Positions 7,110-18,219 of a stretch of DNA of 20,486 nt are shown piece after piece. This stretch comes from Euprymna scolopes. Taxonomy: Eukaryota > Mollusca > Cephalopoda > Sepiida > Sepiolidae. Location of the stretch: the NCBI GenBank assembly GCA_024364805.1, contig CM044497.1:86714364-86734849 (forward strand). Direction: 5' to 3'. Position numbers and translations under genes: made by a program. The notes below the pieces were generated by a model. That model had not been told where the DNA came from. It ran no database searches and saw only the letters and a program-made list of their open reading frames with translations. How positions within the stretch are numbered: position 1 is the first letter of the stretch; the number at the start of each line of letters is the position of its first letter.

Positions 7110-9298
7110 GAATAAAAATACTTAATAGTTCTACCCAGTTATGGCTGACAGAATGAGATCAATCTAACATCTACCCATACGAAATCCATATAAACATACG
7201 AGTTCGACAAAATGCATTTGAAGAAGATTGAAGATTATATTAGCAGAAACCTTGTGAGAATAATCTTCAAGATAATAATAGTAGTCCAAATAATCCAAAT
7301 AATCAATTCTCATCTCCAAAATTCTGCAACAAAACTTATTATAGATCTTCATTTAGGTTTCAAAAGATGTAAGTTTGAGTGACGAGTTATATGGTATTAT
7401 GCTAAAATCGTTCTATTCAGTGACTACCATAACTGAGGTTCCCAAGGTATATTTAGTTCAATAGAAAAATAGAAAAAAAACAACTAAGACAATGTTTATA
7501 GAATAAGTTTTCGTAAATTACTACAAACTATCATCTCTATTCAAAGAAATTCTTGTCAGTTTCCTGAGTTAGTTTTTAAACCGTGAAATAACAATCACTA
7601 GATTCTCTTGAAGACGGCTTTTAACTAACTTATTGCGCTCAACATTATGAATCTCTATTATGTAAAACTACTTTTAAAATTGTATTTTATGTGCTATTTT
7701 TGCAGCGAAGAAAATCATGGCTTTTTCCTTTTGGAAAATGTAATATAACGATAGAATAAAAAACAATTGAAAGACATTTTGAATTCATTATTAATGAAAG
7801 ACACTCCAGTTAATTCACATATACATACTCTTTTACATAGAAAACTTCTGTTAAACTGAATAATCTTAAATCATGGAATGTTGTTGCTGTCAAATGAGCT
7901 GATGTACGGAGATAAAATAGAATTGAGAATATAATAGGAGCAGATAGAGACTAATGATATAAAATAATGTGGAATACATTTTAAAAACAAATGCAAATAA
8001 CGACAGGCAAAACTTTAACTCCCCCTCCTCATTATTTTTGCTATGAATCTGATTTATTGCACACAAATAACAAACTCAGATAATAATAAAAAAAAACTTT
8101 AAATTCACCATTCGCCAATTTTCGTAATTTCCTGATCAATTTCTATATTATCTCTTATCTGACTTTATGAAAATTTGAACAGCGCTCAATCACAAAGCTA
8201 TTGACTTGGAAAAGAGTTTGATTCCAATCGGTATAAAATTACTGCACATTAAGAAGTGAAAAAGAAATCAGTGTGGATAATATTGGCTAAAAGTTATTCG
8301 ACATCTATGCGAGTTAAAGTATTTGAAGGAAATCTCTAATATACATGAAAAGAGTAATTGATATTGTAAGCTCTTTTCTGTCTTTGTGTTGCTCTTGTTC
8401 AAATAGGCAGTGGCAGTGAATGCTGTTTTTTCTGCATCGACTCTTGGTTGAACAGAAGCTCAAATCAGCAGTTTATTATAAATAATAATAGTATGAGAAA
8501 TATTCAGTGCAGAAAACGTGTACATACTATAACAACCCTTACACACAAGCTTCTTTTTCCATTATTTCTTTCACATAAAACGTACATGCATATAATGCAA
8601 TAATGCCTGGGTTCCTTTGAAACAAAGGGCTCTTTAACAAGCAACATACACATGACAAGAGTTCATAAACTATTGGTTACATAAGAAAGTACATACATGC
8701 CGGTTATAGACGTATATGTACACAAGTTTATAAATGTATATGCACTCTCACAACAAGACAATCACGTTAATATACACATGAATATAAACGTACACTCTGC
8801 CAGCTGAAAAAAGATGCATAGTCAGTTTCTCCTTTTCTGCACATAACAACTCTTTCACTAAAACGTTCTCAGGACTTTGAACATTGGGATTCTATTGATT
8901 CTTTATATTTCATGTCACCGAAAAATAATTATAGACTTTCTCATTCTTACATTTGATATTGTCTTTCCTTCTACACCATTACTCCAATAGTTTGGCTGCT
9001 TCTTCACAGAAATAACCTACTGACAAAGTAACAATGCTGTGAACATTTTATCCCAAAATTTGTGATAAGAAACTCTTCATGCAAAGTGTATTCTTTTTTG
9101 AACAAATCAATATGCATGTTTTTATTTTAATCACCAAAAGTCAAATTTTAATTAAAACTGCAGCATAAATTTCTAGGGAGAAAGGGAATTAGTTGAAAAG
9201 TCATTTGCTGGAGACGAGAGGTAGCCATTTTGCTGAGTGAAAACTAGTCTGTACTTATCTAACTGATCTAGCTCGAAATAATAAATAAAATAGTTACC
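7110..9298. other. AT-rich sequence, nothing recognised
   Basis: There is no gene, RNA gene or element end that I can support. Between about 8640 and 8810 the sequence is rich in alternating strings such as ACATACA, GTATATGTACAC and ATACACATG, which may be a decayed dinucleotide repeat. The open frame at 7164-7352 on the minus strand is unremarkable. Confidence 0.45.
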
Positions 9299-9787
9299 AT
9301 CTATTATATATAAATCTCAGTCGCCTGTGTGTTTGTGTGTGCGTTTGTATGTCTGCTAAAAACTGTTATCATCCAAATCGAAGCGGGTTGAACGTGGTAC
9401 CATTAGGAAGTGTGATTTCTCGGACACATAATATCAAAAACTTAGAAAAAATCGTCAATTATTTTATGTAGAAATATCGTTTTGTTTGAAGTCAGGTTAA
9501 TCGCGCATGTGCGAACAGTCAATTTGTTGTTTCATTTTAAACAGCTAAATTTGCAACATGATAACATCTATGTTGTCGTGGTCTGATCAATAATGTATTC
9601 ACTTCCCAACTTAACTTTTGCGAGTTCGCGTCCACCACATGCCATTTTTAAAAATTTTTTCTCTTTCCTATCTTTTAAAATTTTCAGCTTTCTTATGCAG
9701 ACTCACCACAAGGCATTTTTTACTATTAATAACACGATAAGATGGCACCCAAGTTCCGTTTTGTTTTTTATTTACCCGTATTTTACG

Positions 9788-9821
9788 ACCGGGCAATGCC
9801 GGGTGCCCCTCCCCTCACTAG
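9788..9821 (+). other. Inner Helitron-like 3' terminus
   Basis: ACCGGGCAATGCCGGGT can fold into a 7-bp stem with one mismatch and an AAT loop. It is followed by a short C-rich stretch and then CTAG, with T as the next base. This matches the hairpin-then-CTRR rule for Helitron 3' ends. The local G+C is sharply higher than in the flanks. Confidence 0.7.
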
Positions 9822-9920
9822 TGTTCCATATAAAATATCAATATCTGCTCTAGAATTTAATCAACTATTAAATTTATAACTGCTTTGTTAACACAGAAAC
9901 ATAGGAATATGTTGTACATT

Positions 9921-10085
9921 ATCCGTTCTAGACATGGTAAAATTATTTCCTGTACGTACTGTAAATTACCTGTCGTAGGGAAGGTACAATTATTTCATAC
10001 ATGTGTTGACTAATACCTGTCCTAGAGTAGGTACAATATTCTTTTGCTCGAGATAGCAAATGATACATAGACATCAAAAATTCTT
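9921..10085. repeat. 47-bp minisatellite, three to four units
   Basis: Units start at 9921 (ATCCGTTCTAG), 9968 (ACCTGTCGTAG) and 10015 (ACCTGTCCTAG), exactly 47 bases apart, and each continues into a GGTAMAATTATT-like block. A fourth, more decayed unit is suggested by TAGACAT near 10068, which matches TAGACAT at 9929 three periods earlier less two bases. The array sits wholly between the two candidate Helitron 3' ends. Confidence 0.75.
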
Positions 10086-10146
10086 CTATCCTAAGAATAA
10101 CAGATATGTTCAAAAGCAACTTCAATTTTCGTAATGTTTTATATGG

Positions 10147-10176
10147 GTCCCGAGCAATGACGGGTAGCCCTGCTAG
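10147..10176 (+). other. Outer Helitron-like 3' terminus
   Basis: The string CCCGAGCAATGACGGG has a short imperfect stem around a GCAATG-type centre, as at the inner terminus. It is followed by TAGCCCTGCTAG and then T. The overall plan (stem, short spacer, CTAG, T) is the same as at 9788-9821, although the bases differ enough that this is a diverged relative rather than a recent duplicate. Confidence 0.65.
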
Positions 10177-10179
10177 TAG

Positions 10180-11735
10180 GAATATAAGACAACAAGACAA
10201 ATTGATTTGCGGGCAAGCTTTAGTTAAAGATGGAAGATTTAGTTCTAGAATTCCATTTCATCCTATCGTTTCATCAATTATATTTTTGTGCACACAAGAT
10301 GAATAGAAATGGAAAGCTGCGCACACAGAGAAATGTTTAAATTTTCAGACGTCTTTCTACTTGAGCTTTAACATGCCTGTTTTCACTAATCAAACTACAA
10401 TTAGTCACTATCTAAGCGATTGTGTGTAAATATAAAATTAATACTATATTAATAAATTAGTTTTTTCCCCTATTCAGTCAGATATAATGGATTATATACA
10501 AAGGCACAACATATAATCCAACATGGTCACACTTTCTGTCAGTTCCTAATGCTTGTATCCAATAAATTATATATTTTGTAAAAGTATAGGTTCTTACATA
10601 TGACATCATAGTGATGTTGAAATAAGTAGAAATCTGCTAGAATTTATGCTCGGTTCAGATTAAAACACGTGCACTAACGTTTATATATTGTTGCTATTAA
10701 AAGTGACTCTATATTTTTCCTACATAATCTTAAAGCAGATACGAAAATCTAATTTAATGTGCCATTCAGAGTTCTGCTAAACCCATCTTGTGTAGAGTTT
10801 CTCTTCAAATTTGTTCTATTTCTTTGTCTAATGTCCTCTTAGTTATCTTTTCTTTCTCTTCATTAGTGATTTGGTCAAAAGTTGCTTGTCATTCATGACG
10901 GGTGAGTTATTGAATTAACCATTAAAAATGCTATTGTAACTCTGAGTTTCTTCTATCAATTAGATTATAATGAAGCCGAGTAATTTCTTATTAAAGCCAC
11001 CTCTACTCCGGTCATTCAATGAAAAAAAAAACTGTGTGAATCAGCCACATGTGTGCAAGAAAAAAGTGACAATTTTTTTCGTTTAAACAAATCAGATGTA
11101 CAATTTTATTCTACTGATTCTGTTAACTCTTTCACAAGATTGAATTAAACTGACTTTTGTAAGAACTGTGTCTAATTTTGAATCAAATCAACGATGTTTA
11201 CATGTTTGATTTCTTTCTAATGAAAATTAAAAGTTTCTTTTAAGTTTATGTTCAGGAAACCGGTGTTTGCAATTAAACGTCCTTGCTTGAGGAATGTGTC
11301 TTTAATTTAGAATAATCATTGATTTTTATTGTTTTGTAACATCCCAAAGTATTTCATTCCGATCTCAAAATTACAGCGTGCGGTTCAAAGACTTTTGCAC
11401 TAAAGAATATATCGAGTTTTTTTCCTGTAATAATGAAAATGTTCATTTATACTGCAAACTATCAAACATGTAAGAATATTCCAGATGGAACCATGAAGAA
11501 TTCTATCGACATTCTTTACAAATTATTTGTTTTTATATAATATAAATTATTTATAAGTTTATATATAATATGAACTATATATAGTGAAAGAAAAGAAAAA
11601 ACACTGACAATTTCATTCATTTGATTATCTTCTATCTAAGTTAGAATTCAGAGTTTGTAAAACTTAAGATACTTAAGTTGAATGTACGAAGTTTGATGCA
11701 AAATAAATGAGGTTTCTGTGTCGTTGAGAAAAGTG
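10180..11735. other. AT-rich sequence, nothing recognised
   Basis: I see no gene or element. A pyrimidine-rich patch lies around 10785-10865 and a TATA/ATAT-rich patch around 11530-11585. Both are simple-sequence bias rather than identifiable features. Confidence 0.45.
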
Positions 11736-11738
11736 CTA

Positions 11739-11764
11739 CAAGGTGTTTTCAATAAGTTTCCAGA
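11739..11764. repeat. Mariner terminal inverted repeat, left
   Basis: This 26-bp repeat begins CAAGGTGTTTTC and pairs with the right-hand repeat except at two adjacent positions (TT against CC at bases 8-9). It is the transposase 3'-side end, because the coding strand is minus. Confidence 0.92.
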
Positions 11765-11796
11765 CATTTTTCGTATGGGCACTTTAATATTGCACG

Positions 11797-12461
11797 ATCT
11801 AAAGTAATCTCCTCTGGCTGCAATGCACTTGTTGTACCGTTCCAACAACTTTTGAAGACCCCATGGAAGTTATCTTGTGTGGGCGTTTCAATGATCCTCG
11901 TCACAGCCGCTTTCATTTTCTCAATTGTCTCATAACGACAGTCTCTAAGGTTTTCCTTGAGCTTAGGGAATAACCAAAAGTCACAGGGAGTAAGGTCTGG
12001 ACTATAGGGAGGGTGAGGAACTTTCTTGATGCCCATCTTGGTCAAATAGTCTGAGATCTTCTCTGAGCACCCTTGGAGCAAACTTTGCATAAATCTTGCG
12101 TATCTTCAGTTTCTCACAAATAATTATGTGTACAGATCCCACACTAAAATCAAACTGTGAATTTATTGTCTCTATAGACACTTGATGATCCTTATCCATG
12201 AAATTATTTATTTGGTCAATGAACTCTGGTTTTCTGACTTCTTTACTTCTCACACGCCTCTCATCATCCCTCACAGACTCCCTGCCTTCTTTGAATCTCT
12301 TATGCCACTCAGTTCAACTCAAAAACTGATGCTCTATTCATGTAAGACAGTCCTAAAGCAGTCTGAAGCATTCCATACGTTTCTGTGACATTTTTTCCAC
12401 GTTTAAAACAGAATTTTATTGCATATCATTTTTCTAACATGTCCTCATGTCCAGATTTCAT
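11797..12461 (-). pseudogene. Mariner transposase pseudogene
   Basis: This encodes a DD34D mariner transposase remnant read on the minus strand from an ATG at 12459-12461. The N-terminal part keeps the helix-turn-helix region, with phrases such as KEGRESVRDDER and QVSIETINSQFDFSVGSVH followed by APRVLRE. The C-terminal part keeps HPPYSPDLTPCDFWLFPKL, including the third catalytic Asp (codon at 11980-11982), and ends KCIAARGDYF. Between them, at about 12040-12070, roughly 130-140 residues are missing. The lost part should contain the first two catalytic Asp motifs (DESW and HQDNA type), so the protein could not be active. An early stop eleven codons after the start and frame changes also break it. 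The usual length is about 345 residues. Confidence 0.93.
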
Positions 12462-12638
12462 TTTTGAAATTCACCAGCTTTGATAATCAGACTTTAGTAT
12501 GGTGTATTCCAATTCCTGCTGTAGCTGTTCCTTTGAACCTGAAATTATAAAAATTGGCCAGTCATCTAAGATGAATAGCAATAACATACTGAAGTTTCAA
12601 GATTCTATGACAAGTTTAAATGCCCGGCCAAAAAAAGA

Positions 12639-12664
12639 TCTGGAAACTTATTGAAGGCACCTTG
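12639..12664. repeat. Mariner terminal inverted repeat, right
   Basis: This repeat ends GGCACCTTG and lies about 180 bases upstream of the transposase start, so it is the 5' end relative to the coding strand. It is followed directly by the TA target duplication. Confidence 0.92.
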
Positions 12665-12666
12665 TA

Positions 12667-13120
12667 TCACTGAAGGATCCAAGATAGAGGGCTCTACCTT
12701 TGATCATTATTTCTTATACTGAATCAATAATCAGTGTAACAAGGTTAGATGTTAGGTGGTTAACAAAAGAAAAATTCCACATAAGGTTAGTTCAGCCATA
12801 AAATGGAATTTTCAATTAGTGATTAAGTGATAAGTTAGTTAAGATGTATTATAGTTGTGTCATTTGGAAAAAGTATGTGACAGACAAGCGAAATCAATTT
12901 AGTGTTCTCAGGTATATACCGTCAAAGTAATCAGACGTCATTTTTCAGGTCAACCACTAGAGTGGGTTGGGAAATATTCAGCTCATTTAGGTCTACATTG
13001 CTGTAAAACTCAAGTAAACCATAGGAGCAAACGATGGTGTTCTTTATTATTCTTTTAATTTGCTTATATTATTATAGTTATAAGGAGAAGGGATAAGAAA
13101 ATATCGTCTTTGGACCTATC
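12667..13120. other. AT-rich sequence, nothing recognised
   Basis: No coding or repeat structure could be supported. A GACGTCA string (CRE-like) occurs near 12937 but stands alone. Confidence 0.45.
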
Positions 13121-13124
13121 ACAT

Positions 13125-13255
13125 CGCCAAATGCTGGGATGTAGCAGTGACTAAATATTTAACGACGTGGATTGACAACCTGGATGTATAAAGTTCAAAT
13201 CTAGTTCCTTACACAGTAACACTTTCACTTAGCGATGTCGGCAATCCTTACATGA
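13125..13255 (+). repeat. Possible decayed tRNA-derived SINE
   Basis: AGTTCAAATCT near 13190 fits a pol III B box. A TAGCAGTGACT string about 45 bases upstream sits where an A box should be. The intervening layout (AAATATTTAACGAC, then the B box) loosely parallels the abundant cephalopod tRNA-derived SINEs, whose head I remember as AAATGCTTAGCGGCATTT followed by GAGTTCAAATTCC. Similarity is weak and no tail or target duplication was found. It could equally be chance. Confidence 0.3.
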
Positions 13256-13259
13256 CCCC

Positions 13260-15619
13260 CTCCTGTACGCATCCAATGCCTTTCTAGACAGAATTCCAAC
13301 CAGAAAGATATCAGGAAAACGATTGCCAAAAATAATCATCTGATTCATACGAAACGAATGGATTCTCAACAACATTAGCATTACCAACTGCTTCAGGGAG
13401 AGGAGTTGATGTTTTGGATCAATGACACAAGATTGATCAATTGTTTACAATGGAGATTTAAGAAGGTTCTACAATATTACACTATGCTACAAAGAAATTA
13501 GTATAAAGTCTTTTATAATGTCTCTCCCCACACATAAAACATGTCTGTTTATCTAATTTTTACGCTTTTCTTATCCAATGCAAACCAAAAACACGTAATT
13601 GGTAAAATTATGAATTCTCACACGCTGAGGATTGTTTATAATCACAAGCAATTGGGACTAACGTTTTTCCCATCAAGGAATTCATAAATATCCAAATTCT
13701 GTGCTATCTACACAATAAATACGTTTTATTTTGTTCGTTTATTTTTTTTTGTATCTAGGAAATACTTTATTAAAATATGTACATTTACTTTGCCGATGGA
13801 TTCAATAGTGAAAAATAAAAAGATGTCAGTAATAAAACTAAACTTAATCAACACCCTTGGTTTACATTATCCAATTTACATGTAGGTTTACATATAATGT
13901 AATTAGCACTGTAGAAATAAAGGCATTATAATATGGTCATGTTGATGACAAGAGAAAAAAAAAATTAACAACTAATCTTGAGATTCAAATATTTTTATAT
14001 ACAGAAAATAAAAGGAAACTTTTACTACATGAGCAAATTGCATTAGAAAATATAGTATTTTCAGAATATAAATGTGCCAGAAAGTGCGTCCTGTTAAGTT
14101 CTTGCAAATGTATATATATAATATATTGTGATTTGTGTGATTCTATTAACCATGCTCATTCCCAGAATTCCTTTTTGTCCATATGATATTGCTTTTTTAT
14201 GCCAGCAAAAAGAGCTGAAAGTTGTTGAGCGTAACTAGCTTCACTGTGCGACTTGCAATTGCTTTTTATTCAGTCACATCAAAACCTTGTTACAATAGGG
14301 GAAAAGGGAGAGTACTTTTAAAAATGGAGGGAACTTCTTGGAACTGCAATAATCATAGACTAACGTTTGATACGTATCACTTCTGTTGCTCGTATATATG
14401 AAATAAGAAAAATAAAATCGTTTTCCTCTGCCAAATTACTTGTTTAATTTCTTTCACTTCTGCATTAGTTTCAAGCTACAGCGAAGCCTGCAATAATGGA
14501 TATTTGCACCCCCACCCCCGGGATCGACTACTGGGTTGGTTGGAGTGAAAGACAATTTTAAAGAGACCATCAAAACTAGCCTTCATCCGGACAAAGCCTG
14601 TGATCCTGCCAAGTGGTGATAAAAATTCATTATTGCGGACTCATTGTTGTAATAACTATTAAAAGTAAAAAAAAAATAGTTTTGTTTCCAGTTGATGTGA
14701 TATACAGAAGAAGAACATTTGAAACATCTGACGTGGATGGGTACTTGAACTAGTCCAATAGATCCTACAAAAAATTAAACAATAAATCTGTATTATTTGT
14801 AGTGGTAAATGAATTTAAATACGTGAAATTAAAACTTCTCGGGGTTTGCACAGCATAAAATGTTCTTAAGTTTTAATTGAGATATCTTGAACAAAATAGA
14901 TTAGAGAAAAAGTTAGAAAAAGTTGACCATATTAACAGTTTCTTTTTTTTTATTGAGAACTGACATTCTGCAATTTCTTTTTGAGTAATACAACGGATTT
15001 TAAATATTTGTGTCGACATAAAGTAAAACTCTTTGGCAAGTTGAGCTCAATCAAGTTTTTTTTATTTTTTAAAGATCAGCATCTTCTCACATGAGAGATC
15101 TCGTAAATGTAATTACTGTAAAACATCCTTGCAACGTTGGATCAACCATTTTTTTAATTCTATAGCTTTGCAGGAGCGATTTATTTGATTAGAACTTGGT
15201 GAAAAATGTTCATTATCTTGACTGGATTAAGTTAAAATTAGAAAACAAACACAAATATCGGAAAACAAAATTGTAAAGGTCAAAAGAATAGCCACATCAC
15301 CTAACATATTATGACTTCTTCAATTCGAAAGAATACTTTGTTAAAATTGGGAACGCTTTTAGCAAACAAGGGAAAATCTGCTTCCAATGTATTGAAGTGT
15401 TTATCGATTGACGTCGGTCATCATAGAAATTGTTAATTTTTGACATTTAAACGCTTTTCAACATTTTTAAAATTATATTCTGCTAAGAGAATGCCATAGG
15501 GTTGTTGTTTTTCTCTTTCTCAAAGCATCTACAATGCAAGTGTGAAAATAATGAAGTTTATCCCTCATGGAAATAAAATTTTTCTTTTTATTTATTAAAT
15601 AAAGATTACGCAGACATCG

Positions 15620-15620
<1 letters not shown>
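13260..15620. other. AT-rich sequence, nothing recognised
   Basis: A 2.3-kb stretch without a supportable gene or element. A C-rich patch, CCCCCACCCCCGGG, lies near 14510 and is followed by about 120 bases of less AT-rich sequence that I do not recognise. Confidence 0.45.

Positions 15621-15621
<1 letters not shown>

Positions 15622-15690
<69 letters not shown>
15622..15690. repeat. (ATT)23 microsatellite
   Basis: An uninterrupted 69-base ATT repeat, exactly 23 units. Its lack of interruptions suggests it is young or still changing in length. A minus-strand open frame across it is just a run of Asn codons produced by the repeat. Confidence 0.97.
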
Positions 15691-15694
15691 GCCG

Positions 15695-18108
15695 TTGTTC
15701 TGAGACATTTCTGGCGTAAAATGAACACAATTTGCATGAACATAAAGTTTTGAAATTAGGAATTTATTGAAGAAAAAGAAAAATATCTTGAAAGTTTTTG
15801 TTGAAGTCATTACTATTTTGACAAAGCAATATTAAATTCGTTTATCAAGTTTAAATATTTTCACATTTCTTTTTCTGCTGCTTTTAGTCGAATTGATTGT
15901 CATGAAATTTTCTCATTTTTAAACGTCATTTTCGCAATATTGTTTTCTTTATTTTTTCTTAACTTTTTGAACGTTAAATTCTCATTTATCAAAAATGCTA
16001 GGTCTTTATATAAGTTTGACATTAGAAAGTTTATTTCTCTTGAGCATGCATCAATTATTCCACTCATCATTGGTGAATATTGAATTGTTGTAGTTCAGTT
16101 TTTCTGTTCTCATTTGAGATGGCTTTTTAGGTAGAAACTTTTGGGTAGAATCCTTCAGAAGATAATGGAGTTTCAGAGCGCAAAGTATGGATAAGTATGG
16201 AGGGAAACTTCTTACCTATAAAATAGACCTCTCTGACCATACGTCTGAAATTGTTTATTGAAGGAACAAACACCGATAAACACAGTTGAAATGCTACCAC
16301 GGGAATTACTGGTTGCTGCATACAGTCTTAAAATGTCTTGGTGTGTCCGACTCCAGATTTTCTTAGAAATTGACTTTCAAAGCCTTTCCTATAAGTGAGT
16401 ATGACTGTAAGTTAAGTGGAGGTTTGAGATCAGTTTTCCTTCTCTTAGATGAGTTGTCATCCATGATTAATGAGCCTCCGTGTACTTAAAAGCAAGTTAT
16501 GTTCCAAATAAATTATCTTCAACCCTTCTCCTATCAGCAGTAGTAGTTTTGCTGGACTTATATATAAGCCACATGAGCTATATGAAAGATTTTTTTTAAA
16601 GTATTTTTTGTTTGCTTTTTTTTTTTGTTTTTATGTATCTACGAAGTTTCATGTCCATATCCTTGGTTTGGGAAACATTTTAACACGCTCTGGTACAGTT
16701 AATTCTCTCTTCGTTCAGTTAAAAAAAAAATTGATACATTCTGCATGAGTGTCTATACAGTGAGTCACTGTTGAAGCAAAGGTTGCACAATCTTCAACTA
16801 CAACTTCCCTGAATCGGCACTGCTTGATTCCTGTGACAAGGAGAAATTCAAAACGACTGAAACCATGCCAAGATAAGCAGAAATCTCTGACACATACAAC
16901 ACTTGGTATTCCCTCAAAAATCACCCATTTTTGTACTGGTCAAACTATCCGTTGCTTAACTCTAATGATCTGACTAGAAGCAGTGTGTCAACAGGATTAT
17001 GCTTTATATAATTAACAATTGATTACGTCGTCTAAAATGTAATGACAGCCTCAACATTTTGTTATGCGAAATTGTTTGTTTGGTAGTTCTCTACGTCTGA
17101 CTCAGGTTTCATTGTATTAGCATTAGTGGTCCCGGAATGATGCATATATATGTGTCGAAAAGTTATGCGTTGAATTATTTTTCTGTTTCTATTATATTTT
17201 ATTGTGATAAATTTGCAATATTTCGTAGATGTAAAGCCAGATCTATGTTCGGTTATAAGCATTGATTATAGCACCAAATATTTTCTTCTGCTATTGGATG
17301 GATGCCAGAATCTGCTTCTCACTGTCCTCCTCAGACTTCGGAAATTATTGGAACTGGGATGAATCAAGTCCGGTACCATCTTACAGATTTACAGTGGAGA
17401 GTTTCAATAACATTATTGGTTTTATTCTTAGAAATGTCCATTCAACCATTCTATTTCACTGACAGTATTTCAGTTACCAATTCATTGATTATTCTGCATC
17501 TGTCTTGGACGAATTGACTGATTCCGCTCACAAGAATATTTATGTCTATCTATTTGTGTTTTAGTACCTGTGTATTTACAAGTTAAAACAAAAAAACAAC
17601 TTCATTGACTGAAAGCAGAGACATGTATTGCTGTTCTCTTGTAGACAAATGATAAATCCAGATTAATCTTTTGTTTGCTTGATACGGCGGTTTATGGTCG
17701 ACTGCACTTTTATTGGCTATAAAAGTGGAACTCACATCCTACCAAAAATGTATGGCAAATTTTCTCATGATTTTCGTGTTGCCAATTATTATTTTTTTAA
17801 ATTTATTTGATTAATTATGAGTTTTTCATACTTAAACAAGAAAGTGACTGGTTCTTCTGAAAGTTTTTAGACAACCCGTTGGGAAAATAAAATCAGAAAT
17901 ATCAGAAAACTACTTAATACATACAGATATAAAAATATAAATACACTGAGCTGATGGAAATTCAAATAAATAAGCAAAACATTGTGGGAATAACATCAAA
18001 TAATGCAAATAATACAAATAAACAGTTTATTCTCTAAGTATCACGAAAAAAATGATCTTCATGTAAACTTCTGAAACCTTTATCAGGTGAAACCTGTAGA
18101 AAACTACT
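15695..18108. other. AT-rich sequence, nothing recognised
   Basis: Several short open frames occur (for example 16127-16321 minus, 16715-16924 minus, 17302-17517 plus). None has a recognisable domain, a conserved start context or a coding-like composition. A T-rich tract lies at about 16590-16640. Confidence 0.45.
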
Positions 18109-18112
18109 GCTT

Positions 18113-18115
<3 letters not shown>

Positions 18116-18171
<56 letters not shown>
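18116..18171. repeat. (TA)28 microsatellite
   Basis: An uninterrupted, self-complementary 56-base TA array. GCTTCTT just before it and AAGAAAGC just after it are nearly complementary, so they extend the potential hairpin. Confidence 0.97.
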
Positions 18172-18173
<2 letters not shown>

Positions 18174-18216
18174 AAAGCCAACAAACCGGAAGTACTTCAG
18201 ATTTGTTGGCTTTCTT
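18171..18216. repeat. 46-bp near-perfect palindrome
   Basis: Bases 18171-18193 are the reverse complement of 18194-18216 at 21 of 23 positions, with no spacer. The outer 15 bp (AAGAAAGCCAACAAA with TTTGTTGGCTTTCTT) are perfect, and the centre is the perfect palindrome GAAGTACTTC. It touches the TA array directly. It could be a miniature foldback element inserted at TA, with the array grown from its target. Open frames across this stretch only reflect the TA repeat. Confidence 0.9.
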
Positions 18217-18219
18217 GGC

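Larger units (their letters stand above)
9300..10176 (+). mobile_element. Non-autonomous Helitron-like element with two 3' ends
   Basis: The proposed 5' end is TC at 9300 preceded by A at 9299. It is followed by a TATATATAA stretch and a GT-rich segment of the GTGTGTTTGTGTGTGCG type that often follows Helitron 5' ends. Two candidate 3' ends carry the expected hairpin-plus-CTRR arrangement: 9788-9821, ending CTAG before a T, and about 10147-10176, ending GCTAG before a T. Helitrons insert between A and T without target duplication, which fits both versions (522 bp and 877 bp). No Rep/helicase coding is present, so movement would have relied on another element's enzymes. An open frame at 9593-9853 spans the inner end and is not a gene. 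Confidence 0.68.
11739..12664 (-). mobile_element. Mariner DNA transposon, internally deleted
   Basis: Terminal inverted repeats of 26 bp (11739-11764 and 12639-12664) match at 24 positions and both begin CAAGGTG. A TA dinucleotide flanks each end (11737-11738 and 12665-12666), the target duplication expected for mariner. The element is 926 bp, against about 1.3 kb for full-length members, and encodes a broken transposase on the minus strand. Both ends look complete, so an intact relative's transposase could once have moved this short copy. The inverted repeats are little diverged, which suggests moderate rather than great age. Confidence 0.95.

Noticed and set aside
12182-12388. Plus-strand open frame inside the mariner
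   Set aside because: It is the antisense shadow of the transposase remnant, whose minus-strand reading has clear family resemblance.
15595-15810. Poly-Asn protein on the minus strand
   Set aside because: The Asn run is entirely the (ATT)23 microsatellite, and the rest is unremarkable AT-rich sequence.
17281-17517. Possible exon with open frames in two registers
   Set aside because: Neither frame has a recognisable domain, the splice signals are weak, and composition does not favour one frame.
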